The position numbers and the translations under genes were made by a program. Shown piece by piece: positions 33,581-46,028 of a stretch of DNA of 64,000 nucleotides; positions within the stretch are counted from its first letter, which is position 1; each line of letters begins with the position of its first letter. Source of the DNA: Hyaloperonospora brassicae (lineage: Eukaryota > Oomycota > Peronosporomycetes > Peronosporales > Peronosporaceae). Where the stretch lies: the NCBI GenBank assembly GCA_947650285.1, contig CANTFL010000375.1:124001-188000 (forward strand). The letters run 5' to 3'. The notes beneath the pieces were generated by a model. The model was not told the DNA's origin. It saw only the letters and a program-made list of their open reading frames with translations, and ran no database searches.

Positions 33581-34261
33581 CATTTAGCCAAGTCGTAGCG
33601 ACTTGCACAATTTTGCAAGCTTTGCAGCGTCTAAAGACTTCGTTAACAGGTCTGTCAGTTGCAGTTCCGAGCGCACATACTGGGCCGCGACTATCCCACA
33701 CCGATCGTAGTCGCCGATAGAATTCAGGCGCACGTCGATGTGCTTCGCCTTCAGTGACGATGCCCCGCCTGCCAACTGCTTTAACGCCGCTTGATTGTCG
33801 ACGTGCAGTGCGATCGAGAGCGTGGGGGGATTCCCGATTGCACAAAGCATCTACCTGATGCCAAGCAGCTCGTGCGCTTTCTCCGACGCAGCAACAAACC
33901 CCGCCTCCATGGTGGAAATCATGACTCTGCCTCACTTCTTCGACGTCAAGCTCACCGGAATCCCGTTCAGTCGAACGACCCCACCAGTCATATACTTTCG
34001 GTCCAACTTGCCAGCGGCGAAGTCGGCGTCCGAGTAGGACTCAAGCTGCAGCTCGCCATCTGAGACCCAAACCGGCTCCATGCACAGTTTGAATTCGCGC
34101 GTAGCGCGCAATTGTTTTCGCGAGCTTGAGGTCGTGCAGTCGTAACTGGTGGGTATGTGGCGTTGCTTTATGCACTGCAAACGCGATGTCTGGTCGTGTG
34201 CAGATGCCCTCCTAAGCAGAATGACACGAGGCATTGGAACGTTCGGACACTTGGACCCCAA
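33581..34261 (-). pseudogene. Copia-2 RNase H
   Basis: The minus strand reads YSDADFAAGKLDRKYMTGGV (about 34040-33980), the start of the Copia RNase H, and then HVDNQAALKQLAGGASSLKA, KHIDVR, AAQYVRSELQLTDLLTKSLD at 33790-33610. The last block is the standard ending of Copia Pol. Two frames are needed, so at least one frameshift is present. Confidence 0.9.
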
Positions 34262-34386
34262 TTATCTGCGCTCTCTTCCAAAAGCGCGCAGTCTTCTGGT
34301 CGCACTTCGTAGCAGTCCGACCTGATCGGAGCTCGCGTAGTGTTGGCGTTCTCAAGACCGTGCTCGCGCAACAGCTCTTTTATCCC

Positions 34387-35300
34387 TTACGAGTGGTTCA
34401 GCACGTAGCTGCCATCTTCTTCAATTGAGACGCGCATTCCACGAAAATTTCTGAAGACGCCGAGTTCCTTGATGAATATGCTTCCAAGAAGGTTAGAAAA
34501 ACGTTCGACAGCAGCTGTGTCGGTTCCGGTGGCCAGCAGGAAGTCCACGTGCACACCCACGACGACCATCTGGCCGTCAGCTACCTTCCAGTAGAAGCAC
34601 ATATCCGAGACACACCGGCTGAAGTTAGCTTCCAGCAATCGAGTGTGCAGAAACTGACTCCAAAAACGTCCGTCCTGCTTGACGCCGTACAGGCTTTTAT
34701 GTAATTTAAAAACGACTAACATTTTCTTTGTTGCTCCAATTGTCTTAAGAATTTCCTCGCTCACTTCCATATCCTGTGGAATATACAGCAGGATCTCCAT
34801 GTGGTCTTCCTTCTCAGCCATTATGTAGGCGATGGGGATGTCCCCGTGCTGCGCCGGCACGCCCTAGATCGCTGAAAGCGCCAGGACACATTAACGGTCA
34901 ACATTTCAGTGACGGCCGCAAAGGTGAGCTGGTAATCCACCCCAAAAATCTGCTCGTTGCCGCAAGCCACGAGTCTTGCCTTCAGACGTTCGAGATGGCC
35001 GTCGGCATTTGTCTTCGTCTTGTATACGCATTCGTGTGCAACGCGTTGCTTCCTTTATGTCGCTTGATGATTCGTCAAGTATATTATCGTCTAGAGCTTG
35101 TAATTCCTCTTATATTGCTCTCTCCCAACCCCTTCCTACTGCGCTGCGTATCGCCTCCATATAGGTTTTGGAGTCGCGTTGGTACACATGTGCTACCACG
35201 CTTTCTTGTACTACACCTTCTTCTTGAGCTCGCTCCTCTTGACCGCCGGATCCCTGCGTGCGCTTGGTCGCACTGGGGATCCTGTGCGCCGCACCCGTCC
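34387..35300 (-). pseudogene. Copia-2 reverse transcriptase
   Basis: The minus strand begins near 35200 (a damaged EAL..W region), then YKTKTNADGHLERLKARLVA and GNEQIFGVDYQLTFAAV at about 35030-34930, then HGDIPIAYIMAEKEDHMEI at 34850 and LVVFKLHKSLYGVKQDGRFW at about 34700. The polymerase box is GVHVDFLLATG at about 34550: the YVDD motif has become HVDF, so a catalytic aspartate is lost. It ends with FRGMRVSIEEDGSYVLNHS. A dead but plainly recognisable RVT_2 domain. Confidence 0.9.
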
Positions 35301-35499
35301 AGGATTGAAATTTTTCTTACCGGCTCGCAACTTTCGCGCAATTTTCTCTTCTTTTGCAGGACTGTTTGTCACAGACATTGATCTAGACCTAATAGTGACT
35401 GCGCTTGGTGTGTATAACGACCGCCTGATCTTTAAACTTGAGGGCGCGTTCGAGGCTGACTGTTTTGTTCCACGCTGAGGGTTTCAATGTTTCGCACGT

Positions 35500-36330
35500 G
35501 CTGCGTCACCGTGACCTTGTTCTTCTTTTAAATATACACCCTGAACCCTTCGGCATATCACTGTGACTGATGATGACGCCAAGTTGTGCCCGTTGCGCTA
35601 GCAATTTTCTTCCGGGGTCCCGGTAGACCGTGCATATAGATCCGAAGGCAACGATTTCATGCAGGTTGGGAGCGTACTCATACAAAATATCCATCGGCGA
35701 CGTTCTCTTTGCATTGGCACTAGTTGAAATGCGGTTGAGTATATACGCAGCATAATTAGCTGCGTCCCTCCGTAAATGACACCGGAAGATGACTGGCAAA
35801 TATCATACTGCGTGCCGTGTTTAGCACTGTCCTGTGCATGCGCTTTGCCTTGCCGTTCGACGCCTGATTTCATGCCTCGCTGATTGCCGCGAAATTTCTG
35901 TCGACTTGCAGAACAGGTCATCATTCGCGTACTTGCTACCTCCGTTTATGCGGAGCGAGTAAATAAGGCTGTTGAATTGACGCTCAAATACAGCCAGAAA
36001 GCGTCCAAACTTCTTCGCGGCCTTGTCCATCGTAGGCGCTAGAAAGACGCGACACTAGCTGAATTTGTTATCGAAAACGTTCACAAATAAACGGTTTCCG
36101 AGCCTGTATTTTGGCGTCATTGGGCCTTATAAATATGAGCAAATAATTCACCGATTCTATCGAGGGGAAAATTCGCGCCAGTGTCTCTCCGCAACTGGAA
36201 ATTATTTATCTGCTTTCCCTGAGTGCACGATATACAAGTCGGCCTCTTTGTATGCGTGAGTTTGATGCCAGAAGAGGGGTCCTTATCCATTCTCTCGATG
36301 CTATCGTAAGCGAGATGCACGAGTAGCTGG
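35500..36330 (-). pseudogene. Copia-2 pre-integrase and integrase
   Basis: Minus strand 36320-36117 gives the GAG-pre-integrase segment (HLAYDSIERMDKDPSSGIKL, CISCTQGKQ, ANFPLDRIGE). The core follows in broken frames with RINGGSKYANDDLF near 35950. The C-terminal part AANYAAYILNRISTSANAKR, SPMDILYEYAPNL, FGSICTVYRD is at 35770-35610. Several frame changes. Order and content are those of a Copia integrase. Confidence 0.88.
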
Positions 36331-36689
36331 TGAAAATTGTCGTAGGAAGCTCAGCTGCAAACAGCATCCGTCTCATTAGGCGAATCTTCCCGCATCAGAA
36401 CCGCCACCAGCACGTCGTGTGAAGTCTGAGACGTGCGTGCTGAATGCACCGTCATAGCGTACAGCACGTTTTACCGCATCATCACGTCGAACGCGACTTC
36501 ACCGACCCTACGTCTCACCATACCGCGCGCCGTCCCATCTTAAACAAGTCCAGACCCCTGACGCTGGAGCTTGCCGTATGACACTATGTTGCAAGCCAGC
36601 TCGGGCGCGAGAAATATTTCTGTCAGCGTCGCAGTTTTCTGCCTTCATTCGCTAGTTCTGTCCGCACCCCGTTCCCGGCCCGCGATAGC

Positions 36690-38049
36690 CGTCCATTTTC
36701 CCCGTCAGCAAGGTGACACTCTTCTTTAAAATTTCTTGCGTCCATCAGGAGTGTGGCGTCGTTGACGAGGTGTCGACTGGAACCTCTATCTAGTACCTAG
36801 TCGTCAGATCCGGTGTCACGGTCATCGCCTATTGCTATCGCGAGGTCACTCTTGATGACACGAAAGGCCTTGCTTCCTTTTCCTTACACAACGGGTAGCC
36901 CCATGTAGCCATGGCGTCTGCCGCGACGGCCCCCGTTCGCATCACAAGATCTTTTGCTGCAAAAATAAGCCTTGAAGTGGCCGACCGTACCGCATCCGTA
37001 GCAGGTACGCGTTTCCTTGCGCGTAGTGGACAAACCCACAAGTGCCACGACCTCCTTCCGAAGAAATGTCCCGAACGATCTTCCATTTCGATGGCTTGGG
37101 CAAAGTGTGCCAGCTCCTCCTCGTTCACAAGGTAGTCTATACGGTGCGTGTCATAATTGGCCATGAGTATCGTCAATAGCTCTGGTAAAGCATACCTGAC
37201 AATGTTGTCCAGCTCTTACTGCTCCTCGCCACCTGCGGCGTCACTGACAGCCACCAGGTAGAGGTTATACTCGGTCCACGAACGCTTGTTCTCTTTCTTG
37301 GTCGTAAACTGATTCATGGATTGTGCTGCTGTTATCGTTGTCTTAAACGTTACTAGCATACTTTGCATCACGTATTGCAGTGTTGGCATCTCAGTTCACC
37401 ATGAATCAACGTGCTTGTAATAATAACGCTCAGCGGTCCCAGTCAGGAACTGGCCTATCACGTTGGTCTTGACATTCTCAATCCACAGGAAACCGCACGA
37501 CTCTTAGGCCATGTCCACTTGGCACCAAAAGGTTTTACCCAACTCGAAAAATGATATGACCCCAACCCGACGTACATTTCGGTGCCATAAAACTTGCGGA
37601 TCGCAAGCTTGCGTTGCCTTGCATCCGGTGTTCGGTAGTGCGTAGGATTTATGACTTAGTGCGGTAGCCCTGACGAGGCCTGAGGCATCGGTTGCAGCAG
37701 TATCTCGGCGCATTTCTGCGCAGGGTGTCTTACCCCCATCCTCATGTCGTCAAGTCGAGTACCCACACGTCGAGCTTGTGCTGATCCATGCCGTTCACGA
37801 ACGTCCGAAAGTTTGAAGCTCCGCGATGAAGCCTTCCGGCAAATGCAGCACCAATCATGGAAGCAGACAGCCCGCTTTTGTCGGCACCGCACGATATCTT
37901 AGCCTCGTCAATCCTTGCGAGGCTTCGATCTTCTGCATCCTTGCATCCATTCCGGACAGCATGTCGAGAACCTTGGCTATCGTTTCAAAGTCAGCGCTAC
38001 TTGCGTGAGCGGGAAGGATGACGATCGCAGCAGGTTCCGACGAAGCCAT
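36690..38049 (-). pseudogene. Copia-2 gag, zinc knuckle and protease
   Basis: The likely gag start is the ATG at 38049 (MASSEPAAIVILPAHASSAD, then KVLDMLSGMDARMQKIEASQ), 58 bases downstream of the primer-site candidate. Toward the C-terminus: NYDTHRIDYLVNEEELAHFA at about 37160, then a CCHC knuckle CYGCGTVGHFKAYFC at about 36990, with one extra residue before the last Cys. The protease follows with VLDRGSSRHLVNDATLLMD near 36750 (active-site DTG/DSG replaced by DRG). Frames are broken in several places. Confidence 0.85.
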
Positions 38050-38107
38050 TTCGTTACCAATTGCCGGTGGTGGCTATACCGCGATGTCGTCGTTGCCCTA
38101 TCTCGTT

Positions 38108-38119
38108 GGTCTCATAACC
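38108..38119 (-). promoter_or_regulatory. Copia-2 primer-binding-site candidate
   Basis: GGTTATGAGACC on the minus strand, directly after the 5' LTR edge at 38120. Its position, and the related sequence at the same place in Copia-1, are the evidence. The priming tRNA is not identified. Confidence 0.55.
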
Positions 38120-38265
38120 TGTCCGAGATAGATATATCTTGTCTACTATTTACTCGCCAACATTTCTATCCATTCGATCTGCAAAATTACGCATATTGTG
38201 TCACACAATGTATGCACAATGCGATCACTGAGTCAGTGGTCGCCATTTCCGTCGTCGTGACGCGC
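38120..38265 (-). repeat. Copia-2 5' LTR (right copy, truncated)
   Basis: Starts TGTCCGAGATAG. Compared with the left LTR it lacks about 35-40 bases after the first 15, and the match ends at GTCGTCGTGACGCGCG, so the outermost 50 bases are replaced by unrelated sequence. Confidence 0.8.
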
Positions 38266-41200
38266 GCCTTGCGCAAATGCGCAAAGGAGATATCCGACAA
38301 GCGGTCAACTCCCGCAACTGCAGCAGTGGACGTCCTATATCGACTGCATATACTACTAAGCCTGCAACTTCAACCGTTGCGGGTTCACGTGTTCATTGCG
38401 CAGTGCTTTACCACGTGCATATGCTGGTGCGAAAATGACGCTCATCTATTCTGGCGAGGCAGACGTCTTGTCCTACTCGAATTCACCAACGGACGCTTCC
38501 GAACAATACGAGCGGCTATTGATAGTGCCAATTACTTGGCTTCACAGGTCGTTACTCGTTACTTCATGAAACATTTTTCCTAGTGATTCGCTCGACACAA
38601 ATTAAATTATTGAAATTTTTACACACGCCGTCGGGTTCCATGGAGCCATTTACTGTATCATTTCTTCTATTAACGTTTATGCAGCAATAAACTAGACCGT
38701 GAAGACTTGCCTCGATCTCAGGCTAAGACTTTGTGGATGCCATGTTTTCGTAATTTGCAGATTTAATCAGAAATGGTCCACGACAAATTTTAATTGCATT
38801 GTAAATCTGATAAATATCCCGGCTTTGACGTTGACGCGGGTGATCGCAATGCTGTACAATTGTGTTATTTTTTATATGATTTAAAGGCATTGTAGGTACA
38901 TCATCCGTCGTGACAACGAAAAATCTCTGTCGCATATCACTATCGCGCGTGGTGTTCATGAGCACAAAAAGAGCAGACGTCACTCTTCCTCTGGTAATTG
39001 ACAATCTTGTCCTACGAATAAGCAAGTATAGTATGATTTATATACATAATTGATCGAACAAGAATTTTTAATTTGTTTCTTGCATGATGAGATGAGACGG
39101 GATCATCAGAAATGAGCAAACCTGCACGACCAAGCCGAGCGCTTGATCGCTATCGGAAGGAACTTTTGGAGGCTCTTACACGGGTAATTTTCTCCGCCGT
39201 CGTATAGAGTATCTAATCGACATCACGGGGGAGATCCATCACTTAAATGTATGATGCGTGCGTATCCTACCAATTTTTTTGATCGTGGATTCGTTTGCTT
39301 TTCGTCTTATTACAGGGCAGGGACTGATATACCATGTCAAAAATATTAAAGCCTAGCTAATGTAATTAAAAACTTATCAATAAAGTCTGATTCGATCACT
39401 AACATGAACTAAATCATATAACAAAACTTTATATGTCGTCTATTTGTTAATGTGTGTATACCGCGATACCAATGTAGACTTGTAAGAAAAAGACGACTGG
39501 CTTAATAGTCATAAATTTTACAAGTTTCCTACATGCAATTTGTAATTCAATGCATCTTTGCGCACTGCAGCAGAGTTCTGTCTTATACATCGAGGCGTAT
39601 CCATCCTCTCTGGATAAGCCCATGGAAAGTCGGAAATATATAATTTTTGTTACAATTAAATGTGTCCACATTTTTTTTATCGCGATAGCAGTGTTTCCAA
39701 TTTTTATGTGATGATATTCACGACTGCATCGGTATATTTTGCATGTAATTTGGCTCAATGCGTTATTGGAGGAATACACAATCGTTGCTTAAGCGACTAC
39801 TAACTCAAAAGATAGAGTCACACTCTAATAGCTTGGTAAATAGTTAATGGTTTATACCTTCACAAAGAAATATTCATTCGCATTCACTAATATAATAACT
39901 GATCGGTACACGACGATAGGTCAAAACTGTCTCGAATATGTAATGTAGTGAGAATTTTCTAGAAATGTTTCGTCGAGGATACAGTATTCGCATCCTGTCT
40001 GTCCATTGGTAACGAGCGGCCATGAGCCTATATTTACCATTTACATTGTGTTCATAGGAATACATACACGGATTGTTGTACCACCGCCGTAACTAGAACA
40101 ATTTCTTTTGAATACAAGCTCATAAGTTAACTTATGAACCTGCTATTTCGCGACTGTAAACCTAGACACCGCTTTCGGCCCTAATTGAGTCGGGCACGGC
40201 AAACAAGATTCAACTTATTGCTGAAACCGTTAATAAATGTTTATGTTCGTGAATTTGCGGTCAACTTTGGTAATATCAAGTTGAAAGCTATTCAAACGAT
40301 ATTTCAGCACGCTGCCGTTTCTGATAGAGGCTGAAATAGTGCACTGAATGAGGGTCAATGATTAACTATATTGACAGACATCTTAAACGCGAACGTACTT
40401 GCGAATGCACTGATGCTAAAGTGCAGTTATTGTCTTTTACAGTCTGTAAAATAACGATCTTTGAGTGACGACGGTGCCAAGTTATCAACACATCGCGGCA
40501 CTTTACGATACGTTTACGCAACAACAAAATATTTTCAGCGCAAATGACACACGGGGTGTGGCGCCGACAGCATCTGTGTAATAAGGTCGTTCATCGACAA
40601 ATGCGTACTGTTCCGATGAGGATCAACAACCGCCCTAAGCCCAGTTTAAGCATTTCGATATATGAGATAAAAATTCTATGAGACGATCAAGTCTTCCAAC
40701 TTGTGCGCAAGTTATGTTTTACTCGCCGAATAAAATCGATGACTTTGCACCTAAAGCTAGTGCTACTACGGTTTAAGTATCTTCAAAGTCAATATGCACG
40801 GCTACTTCAAGATCAGACAGATGAGAATGCACTTAGGCGAAGACTTTAAGGCATCCTAATTTATACCTAACGGCGAAGCTGTACTTAAAAAACATCGAAA
40901 GTAATTTTTTCATCTTTAGTGAGAGGTGTGGACGATTTTAATATGTGTGTATAAGGCATTATTCGTTTACAAATGGGAATCACATCTTTTAAGATGCGGG
41001 CGCAATTTCATTCACTAAATTTTCAGGAAAAGTTTCTTGTCATGCTTTAAATATTGGCCTCCTGCTAGTTTGGATGACACAAATTAACGTAGACGACGCG
41101 CTTCGTGCCGCCTGTGTCATACTGCATCTAATCCTAGACAAATATCTAAATCGCTGACTTTTGTAGAGCCAAGAAAATTGTCTTAATGTGAATTATCCAA

Positions 41201-44200
41201 TCATAGCTATTGAAATTAACCTTTTTCTTGATAACGGTAAGTAGAGCTGACATCATCGTACCACCTATCAATAATCACCTATTGAGATAATGAGATTGAT
41301 TGGATGATCCTACCAACGCAGTAGCGGAACGACTTAAGCAAGTACGTCGCTCGCATAAGAAACTATGTAATTTCTTGACATCGGCTTGCACAGGATATTA
41401 GATATGCCGAGATCGCCCGATCTTATTCATACCAGGACGAATTTTTCTATGATGATGCTTCCCAGCGTTGTATGATTCAGCAGCATATATAAATTGTTTG
41501 TGAAACGAAGTCAAATGATGATCGCACATGATTATAAGACTTGTCAAAATGTATTGTATGAAATAGACGTTTAACGTTCCATACATAGTCTGGTATTCAA
41601 TGAATTCGTCGATTAAAATCCAGGTGCGAACGCTTGCACCGGTACTATAGATGTGACACAAATCCTAAGGTATTGGCAGAAAATTACTTAGCTACTGTGG
41701 TATAACTCTATTCCAAAACCTTTCATATAGTAGAGCTCGCTCCTGTATTCGATAATTACACAGAAGGGAATCGTAGCAGCCATGGATCAGGATCATAGAA
41801 AAATGGTGCTACGCTTTGAATAACCAGCTGTTGTAGAACCCATCCGTATTGCCGGCTTCTGATCCAGTAACGCTTCAGTACTTTATATAAAATCCGTGCG
41901 CCGGCTGTACCATCTGGCTCAATGCAAAATGAAGGTGAAAAAGTTAATGTAGGATTGGCTTTCTTTCATAGGCCGTTATCAAGAGAGTAGGACAATAATT
42001 GTGATCTCTTGGACCAATTTAAGACATAGTGGCCACAACATTAGTTAACGATGCTTCGACTAGGTTCCATGTCGACATCGTGTTAGCTTCCTTCATTCAG
42101 AAGCAACTCGCAACGTAAAGATATACGTCATAAATATCGATTCTTCATCATATCTCTGTCCAAAGGACTTGCTATGATCGATTAAAAAGAATGAGGTGTC
42201 CAGCGCACATTTCGAGGCTTCCTCTTACATAAAATTTTCTGTCATCAATGAGCTGTTAAGAGTTCATGCTGTTTTTAGCAAATACATCTGTTCATAGAGC
42301 ATCGGCTCTTAATCGTCCTACGCGACGATCACGAGATCTGCTTGATTTAGTCATGACAAATACCTCGCAAAAAACCCAGGATTGAGTGTTGGACTTAAGG
42401 TAATTTTGTAACATAGGCTTTGAGGCGCTATAATTGTAAGAGTATAAGCGCCTACGATTTATTATTAACTACTTCCCCCTATTTTACTATTCAATTTGTA
42501 AAAAAGCTTGTATATTTATGTCACTAAGAATACTTGACGCAGGATTGCTGTGGAAATATTTACTCAGCAATATGTTCCTGAGGGTTTTCACCCTAAAGGA
42601 CGCAAATAACATATTTCCTCGACGCTTTTTTATCTACGCTAGAGCTATTACATCTGCTATACAATGGTCAACAGTTCAGTCGGCTGGCACCAAAAATGTT
42701 CATACACATGAAAATTGATATTTATTACATCATATATTGTCTTAAGATCAAGGTATGTTCAATTTCACAAGACTTGTTCGATTATATATCTCCGGCGCTA
42801 TTTGTATAACAGCAACTATACCAATGGCTTTCCGATCCGTGTAGTATTCACGTACTACATCAAGTCCTCCCCCAGTCGTACCAACGACGAACAAAAAGTG
42901 GGAACATCGCATTTACTCGCAACATATTATCACGCTTGTGAACGCTATTAGACAATTATCAGTTGGACATTGTAGATCAAGTTGCAGGCATCTTTCCGGA
43001 TCGATGATACCAGCACATCCATGACTTATATATGTATCACTATAATGGACGAAGGGTGACGTTGAATTTTGCATTCAAAATCGAATACGATCGATTCGTC
43101 AATCTACGTCTAAAAGTAGAGCGTGTGATAGATTTTAATACACGTATACTCACGGATACAGGTCGTACTGTCATCGCTTCGAAGAAGGTCTCAACATGAA
43201 CGAACTCAAGCCTATGAAGCTCAAGTGACTACCCTTGATTGGAAACGTTCGATGCCCTCAAGTTGCCTCGACCGCGAAGTGACAATGTATTTATAACTTC
43301 GATTTACTAGGTGATAGGAAAAATTCCAGCATCAGGGGTGGTAAACATTTATGTTGTGGAAGGGGCAATTGCTATCAATAACAAAATGTTCGTTTTTGTC
43401 GTTGTCCATTGTCAAAGCGCTCTATACCTGCATCAATTGTCCAATTTTTTAAGGTTCTACTTCTCTGTTGCACTTTCGCTAAGGCGTCGGACCCCCGTTT
43501 TTAGTTTTTTAATTAGTGAAATAAATTTACGTGTGAAGGTAAGTAACACCGCTCTTGGTGAACTTTTATCTTATTCGCTTGGAATGGCGCTAACACCGCA
43601 CGCGTTTCTGCAATGTTTTGAATCCTGAAGTCACAATACGAGCGCTAAGTAAGTAATCGAGGGTTGTCAATTTTGTGCCTCCTGTTGTAGGTTGTCTTAA
43701 ATATAAGTTAAATAGATTGCTTCAGCTTGAATCTACTTAATAGTCTCATATTGGACTTCAAAGCGCTCGGTCTAATAACGTTATTTTATGCGGATAAACG
43801 CGTGACTTCACAAAAATATGTTTAGGATCTGGATGAAGACAAAATATATCGTGTGCTCATAAACCCTGAAGGTGCTTATCCAGTTTGAATGATATTATGT
43901 GTTCTGCGCGTAAGCGTGTACATCGAATTTACACTCATTCTGATTAAAATATGAGATAGCACGAGCTTTGTACTCGACTCGTAACAACTCAAATATTTTA
44001 TCTGATCTAGTGACTTATAGAGTTACACGAACAGATAGTAGACATAATTCATTGAGAATAAGCCTACAAGCTTAATTCTATATTCGCTTACTAAAAACGG
44101 ATCGGGCAAATTGGACATACACTTCGTCTACCACCATGCGGCAAGGGGCTATAACGTCATTAAATCCGAAAAAAGCATAACAAGGCGCTCTTGTAAATCT

Positions 44201-44868
44201 GTTGTATTCAGAGCTGCTAACCATAAGTTTCAAAATTTTGCGCGGCGTCGACCTGTCTGCAGTAGCAATGAATCGCCGTTGTTGCCAGACATTCATGTAA
44301 TAATCAAGCTGAATTGATTTGATCGTGTCATTAATATCCTTGCTGGTAGTGCATGTATAATTTTATCGCACAACAATGAGGCAATGATATATGAACCTAT
44401 ATTTCGTGGTATTTGTTGGTCTTTGTAGCTACTCTTCAACGTGGCATCGATAATGATGTGGAAAAGAAATCAATCTATGTTCTTTAGCGCAGTCCATGTG
44501 AAATCACTTGAATGCGTTTGAATCTATCGCGTACTATTGAATTTTTCCCCTTAAACAACTGCTCTAATTTTAAAAGGTCACGTGGTGGTGGCCTGAACCA
44601 AACTCTAACGAATATCAGGTGTGATAGGAAACAGTCTTACTCGATAGCCGTTACGTTACTTGCACCGATGATAGTGCAAAGATGCGTGCTATAGAAACCC
44701 CACGTACACTGTACTTAAAGAGGAAGGGAGTAAGAATGATCGAATACTGCTGCTAACGAGGAAAAGGTCGAACTGTATTTAATATAAATACGTGATTTGA
44801 TAAAACGTATGTAGTCGAACTTGAGCTAGACTGAAATACAAACTCCAGATGTGCAAATTTGCTCTTAA
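38266..44868. other. Mostly unassigned stretch with one long palindrome
   Basis: 38266-38583 has higher GC and continues an antisense open frame out of Copia-2. A 31-codon frame at 39112-39207 (MSKPARPSRALDRYRKELLE...) looks coding-like but is isolated. An 18-bp perfect palindrome lies at 40120-40137 (TCATAAGTTAACTTATGA). Otherwise AT-rich without recognisable genes, RNAs or repeats. Confidence 0.45.
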
Positions 44869-45080
44869 CCCATTGCGCGCGTCTAGCAGCGATTGTTGGT
44901 TTATTGGGTTGACATCATGGCCTATATCAATCAATAAGTGGAGAGGCACTGAATAGTACCTTCTAAGGTACTATTCCATCGTTAATTACTTATAAGGTTG
45001 AATATATAGTGAATTTATTTAATCAAGATATTATTGACACAGACACAAAAAGGGTCAATGACATAGAAAATGCTCACTTT
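44869..45080 (-). mobile_element. MITE copy 2 (0.2 kb)
   Basis: Inverted copy of 32967-33170. Starts with the 22-base terminal motif CCCATTGCGCGCGTC... on the plus strand. Contains a near-perfect palindrome at 44951-44976: GAATAGTACCTT, 2-base CT spacer, AAGGTACTATTC. The far end (GGTCAATGACAT...) is more decayed than in copy 1. No coding capacity. Confidence 0.7.
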
Positions 45081-45169
45081 TCGAATTACTTACAGAAATA
45101 AGAGACTCTAACGTTCAAGATATGGGTCTCCTGGAAAGGGGGGCCGATTGTAATCGTACAAATAATCGT

Positions 45170-45178
45170 TGAAGCGTA
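45170..45178. repeat. Left target-site duplication candidate of element B
   Basis: TGAAGCGTA here against TAAAATGTA at 46173-46181: 9 bases, three differences, all transitions. Length and position fit a Mutator-type duplication that has since mutated. Given the mismatches this is supportive only. Confidence 0.45.
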
Positions 45179-45549
45179 GGGAAAATAAAAAAATGCCCCA
45201 GATGATTAGAAAATAAAAGAAGGCCCCGCGTCATAAAATACCTAGCGCAACACATCTATACAAGTTCTGTTTCTGGTTGTGGTGATTCTCAACGCAATTG
45301 TTTTTGAGAACGATGCAACCTACTCAACCCTCACAGTGGATGATGGCAAACTAGAGTGCAATTCGCTTATTTTTCACCGATAAATGAAAGCGTGTCACTA
45401 GTTTTAAAATCAGCTCGGAAGGAGCAGCACCATACTCGTCTTATTCTAGCTACTTACACACACACATAAACTATCATTCATTGAGCGTCAGCACGCGCGT
45501 GATTGTGGGCGTTCGTGCACGCGCCTTACCGAACGCAACGACTGGATAT

Positions 45550-45830
45550 TGCAGCTGCAACAGCACCAACAATATCGACGATAGCAACAACAATAGCAAC
45601 CACAGCATCTACAACAACAACAGCAGCAGCAGCAACAGCAGCAACAGCAGCAGTGGCATCATCATTAATAGCAACGAAAACAGCAACCGCAGCGTCTACG
45701 ACAAGAGAAGTTTTAACAGCAGTAGCACCATCAACAGAGCAGCAACAGCAGCAACCACAGCACTCTACAACAACACTAGCAGCAGCAACATCAGCAGCAA
45801 CATTAATAAAGCAACTTGAACAACATTGAC
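45550..45830 (+). repeat. CAG/CAA microsatellite in element B
   Basis: Imperfect CAR tract matching that of element A in position. By chance two overlapping frames of 108-112 codons (45481-45829) stay open through it, giving Asn/Ser-rich and Ala/Thr-rich sequence. These are products of the repeat and not supported as genes. Confidence 0.9.
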
Positions 45831-45876
45831 GATAGAAATACCATTAATATCAACAACATCAATACGGACTGACTGA

Positions 45877-46028
45877 TTTTACGGCCGCGACCGATGTTAC
45901 AAAGACGAATTTACGTACTTATATCTCGCGTCTGCTCCCGCAGCTGGTGGATGCAAGCGCAGCACGCCCGCGGCAGAACCCTATCCGCGGCTTCCCATGC
46001 AGGGCGGGGGCTGGTCCCGGCCGTAAAA
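45877..46028 (+). repeat. GC-rich 0.15-kb module, copy B
   Basis: Begins TTTTACGGCCGCGACC and ends GGTCCCGGCCGTAAAA, inverted ends matching at 15 of 16 positions. The interior is highly similar to 30534-30684, more conserved than other parts of the two elements. The same flanks in A and B show it moved as part of the larger element. Confidence 0.8.

Larger units (their letters stand above)
33317..38265 (-). mobile_element. Ty1/Copia LTR retrotransposon 2
   Basis: Minus-strand Copia relic with gag start, zinc knuckle, protease, pre-integrase, integrase, reverse transcriptase and RNase H in order, bounded by related LTRs. Length is about 5 kb, normal for the family. LTR termini (TGTACG...GTTTCAACA) and the primer-site candidate resemble Copia-1, so the two belong to related lineages. 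Domains are better preserved than in Copia-1 but no full frame remains. Confidence 0.9.

Noticed and set aside
39112..39207. 31-codon frame MSKPARPSRALDRYRKELLE..., followed by GTAATT as a possible splice donor
   Set aside because: Too short and isolated; no acceptor and second exon could be placed.
28570..43925. Shared motif near TGCGYGTAAGCGTGYACATC at about 28582 and 43905
   Set aside because: Similarity covers only about 20 bases and does not extend on either side, so chance cannot be excluded.
45481..45829. Two overlapping frames of 108-112 codons, Asn/Ser- and Ala/Thr-rich
   Set aside because: Produced by the CAG/CAA microsatellite; no start context, domain or conservation in element A, where the same tract is broken by stops.
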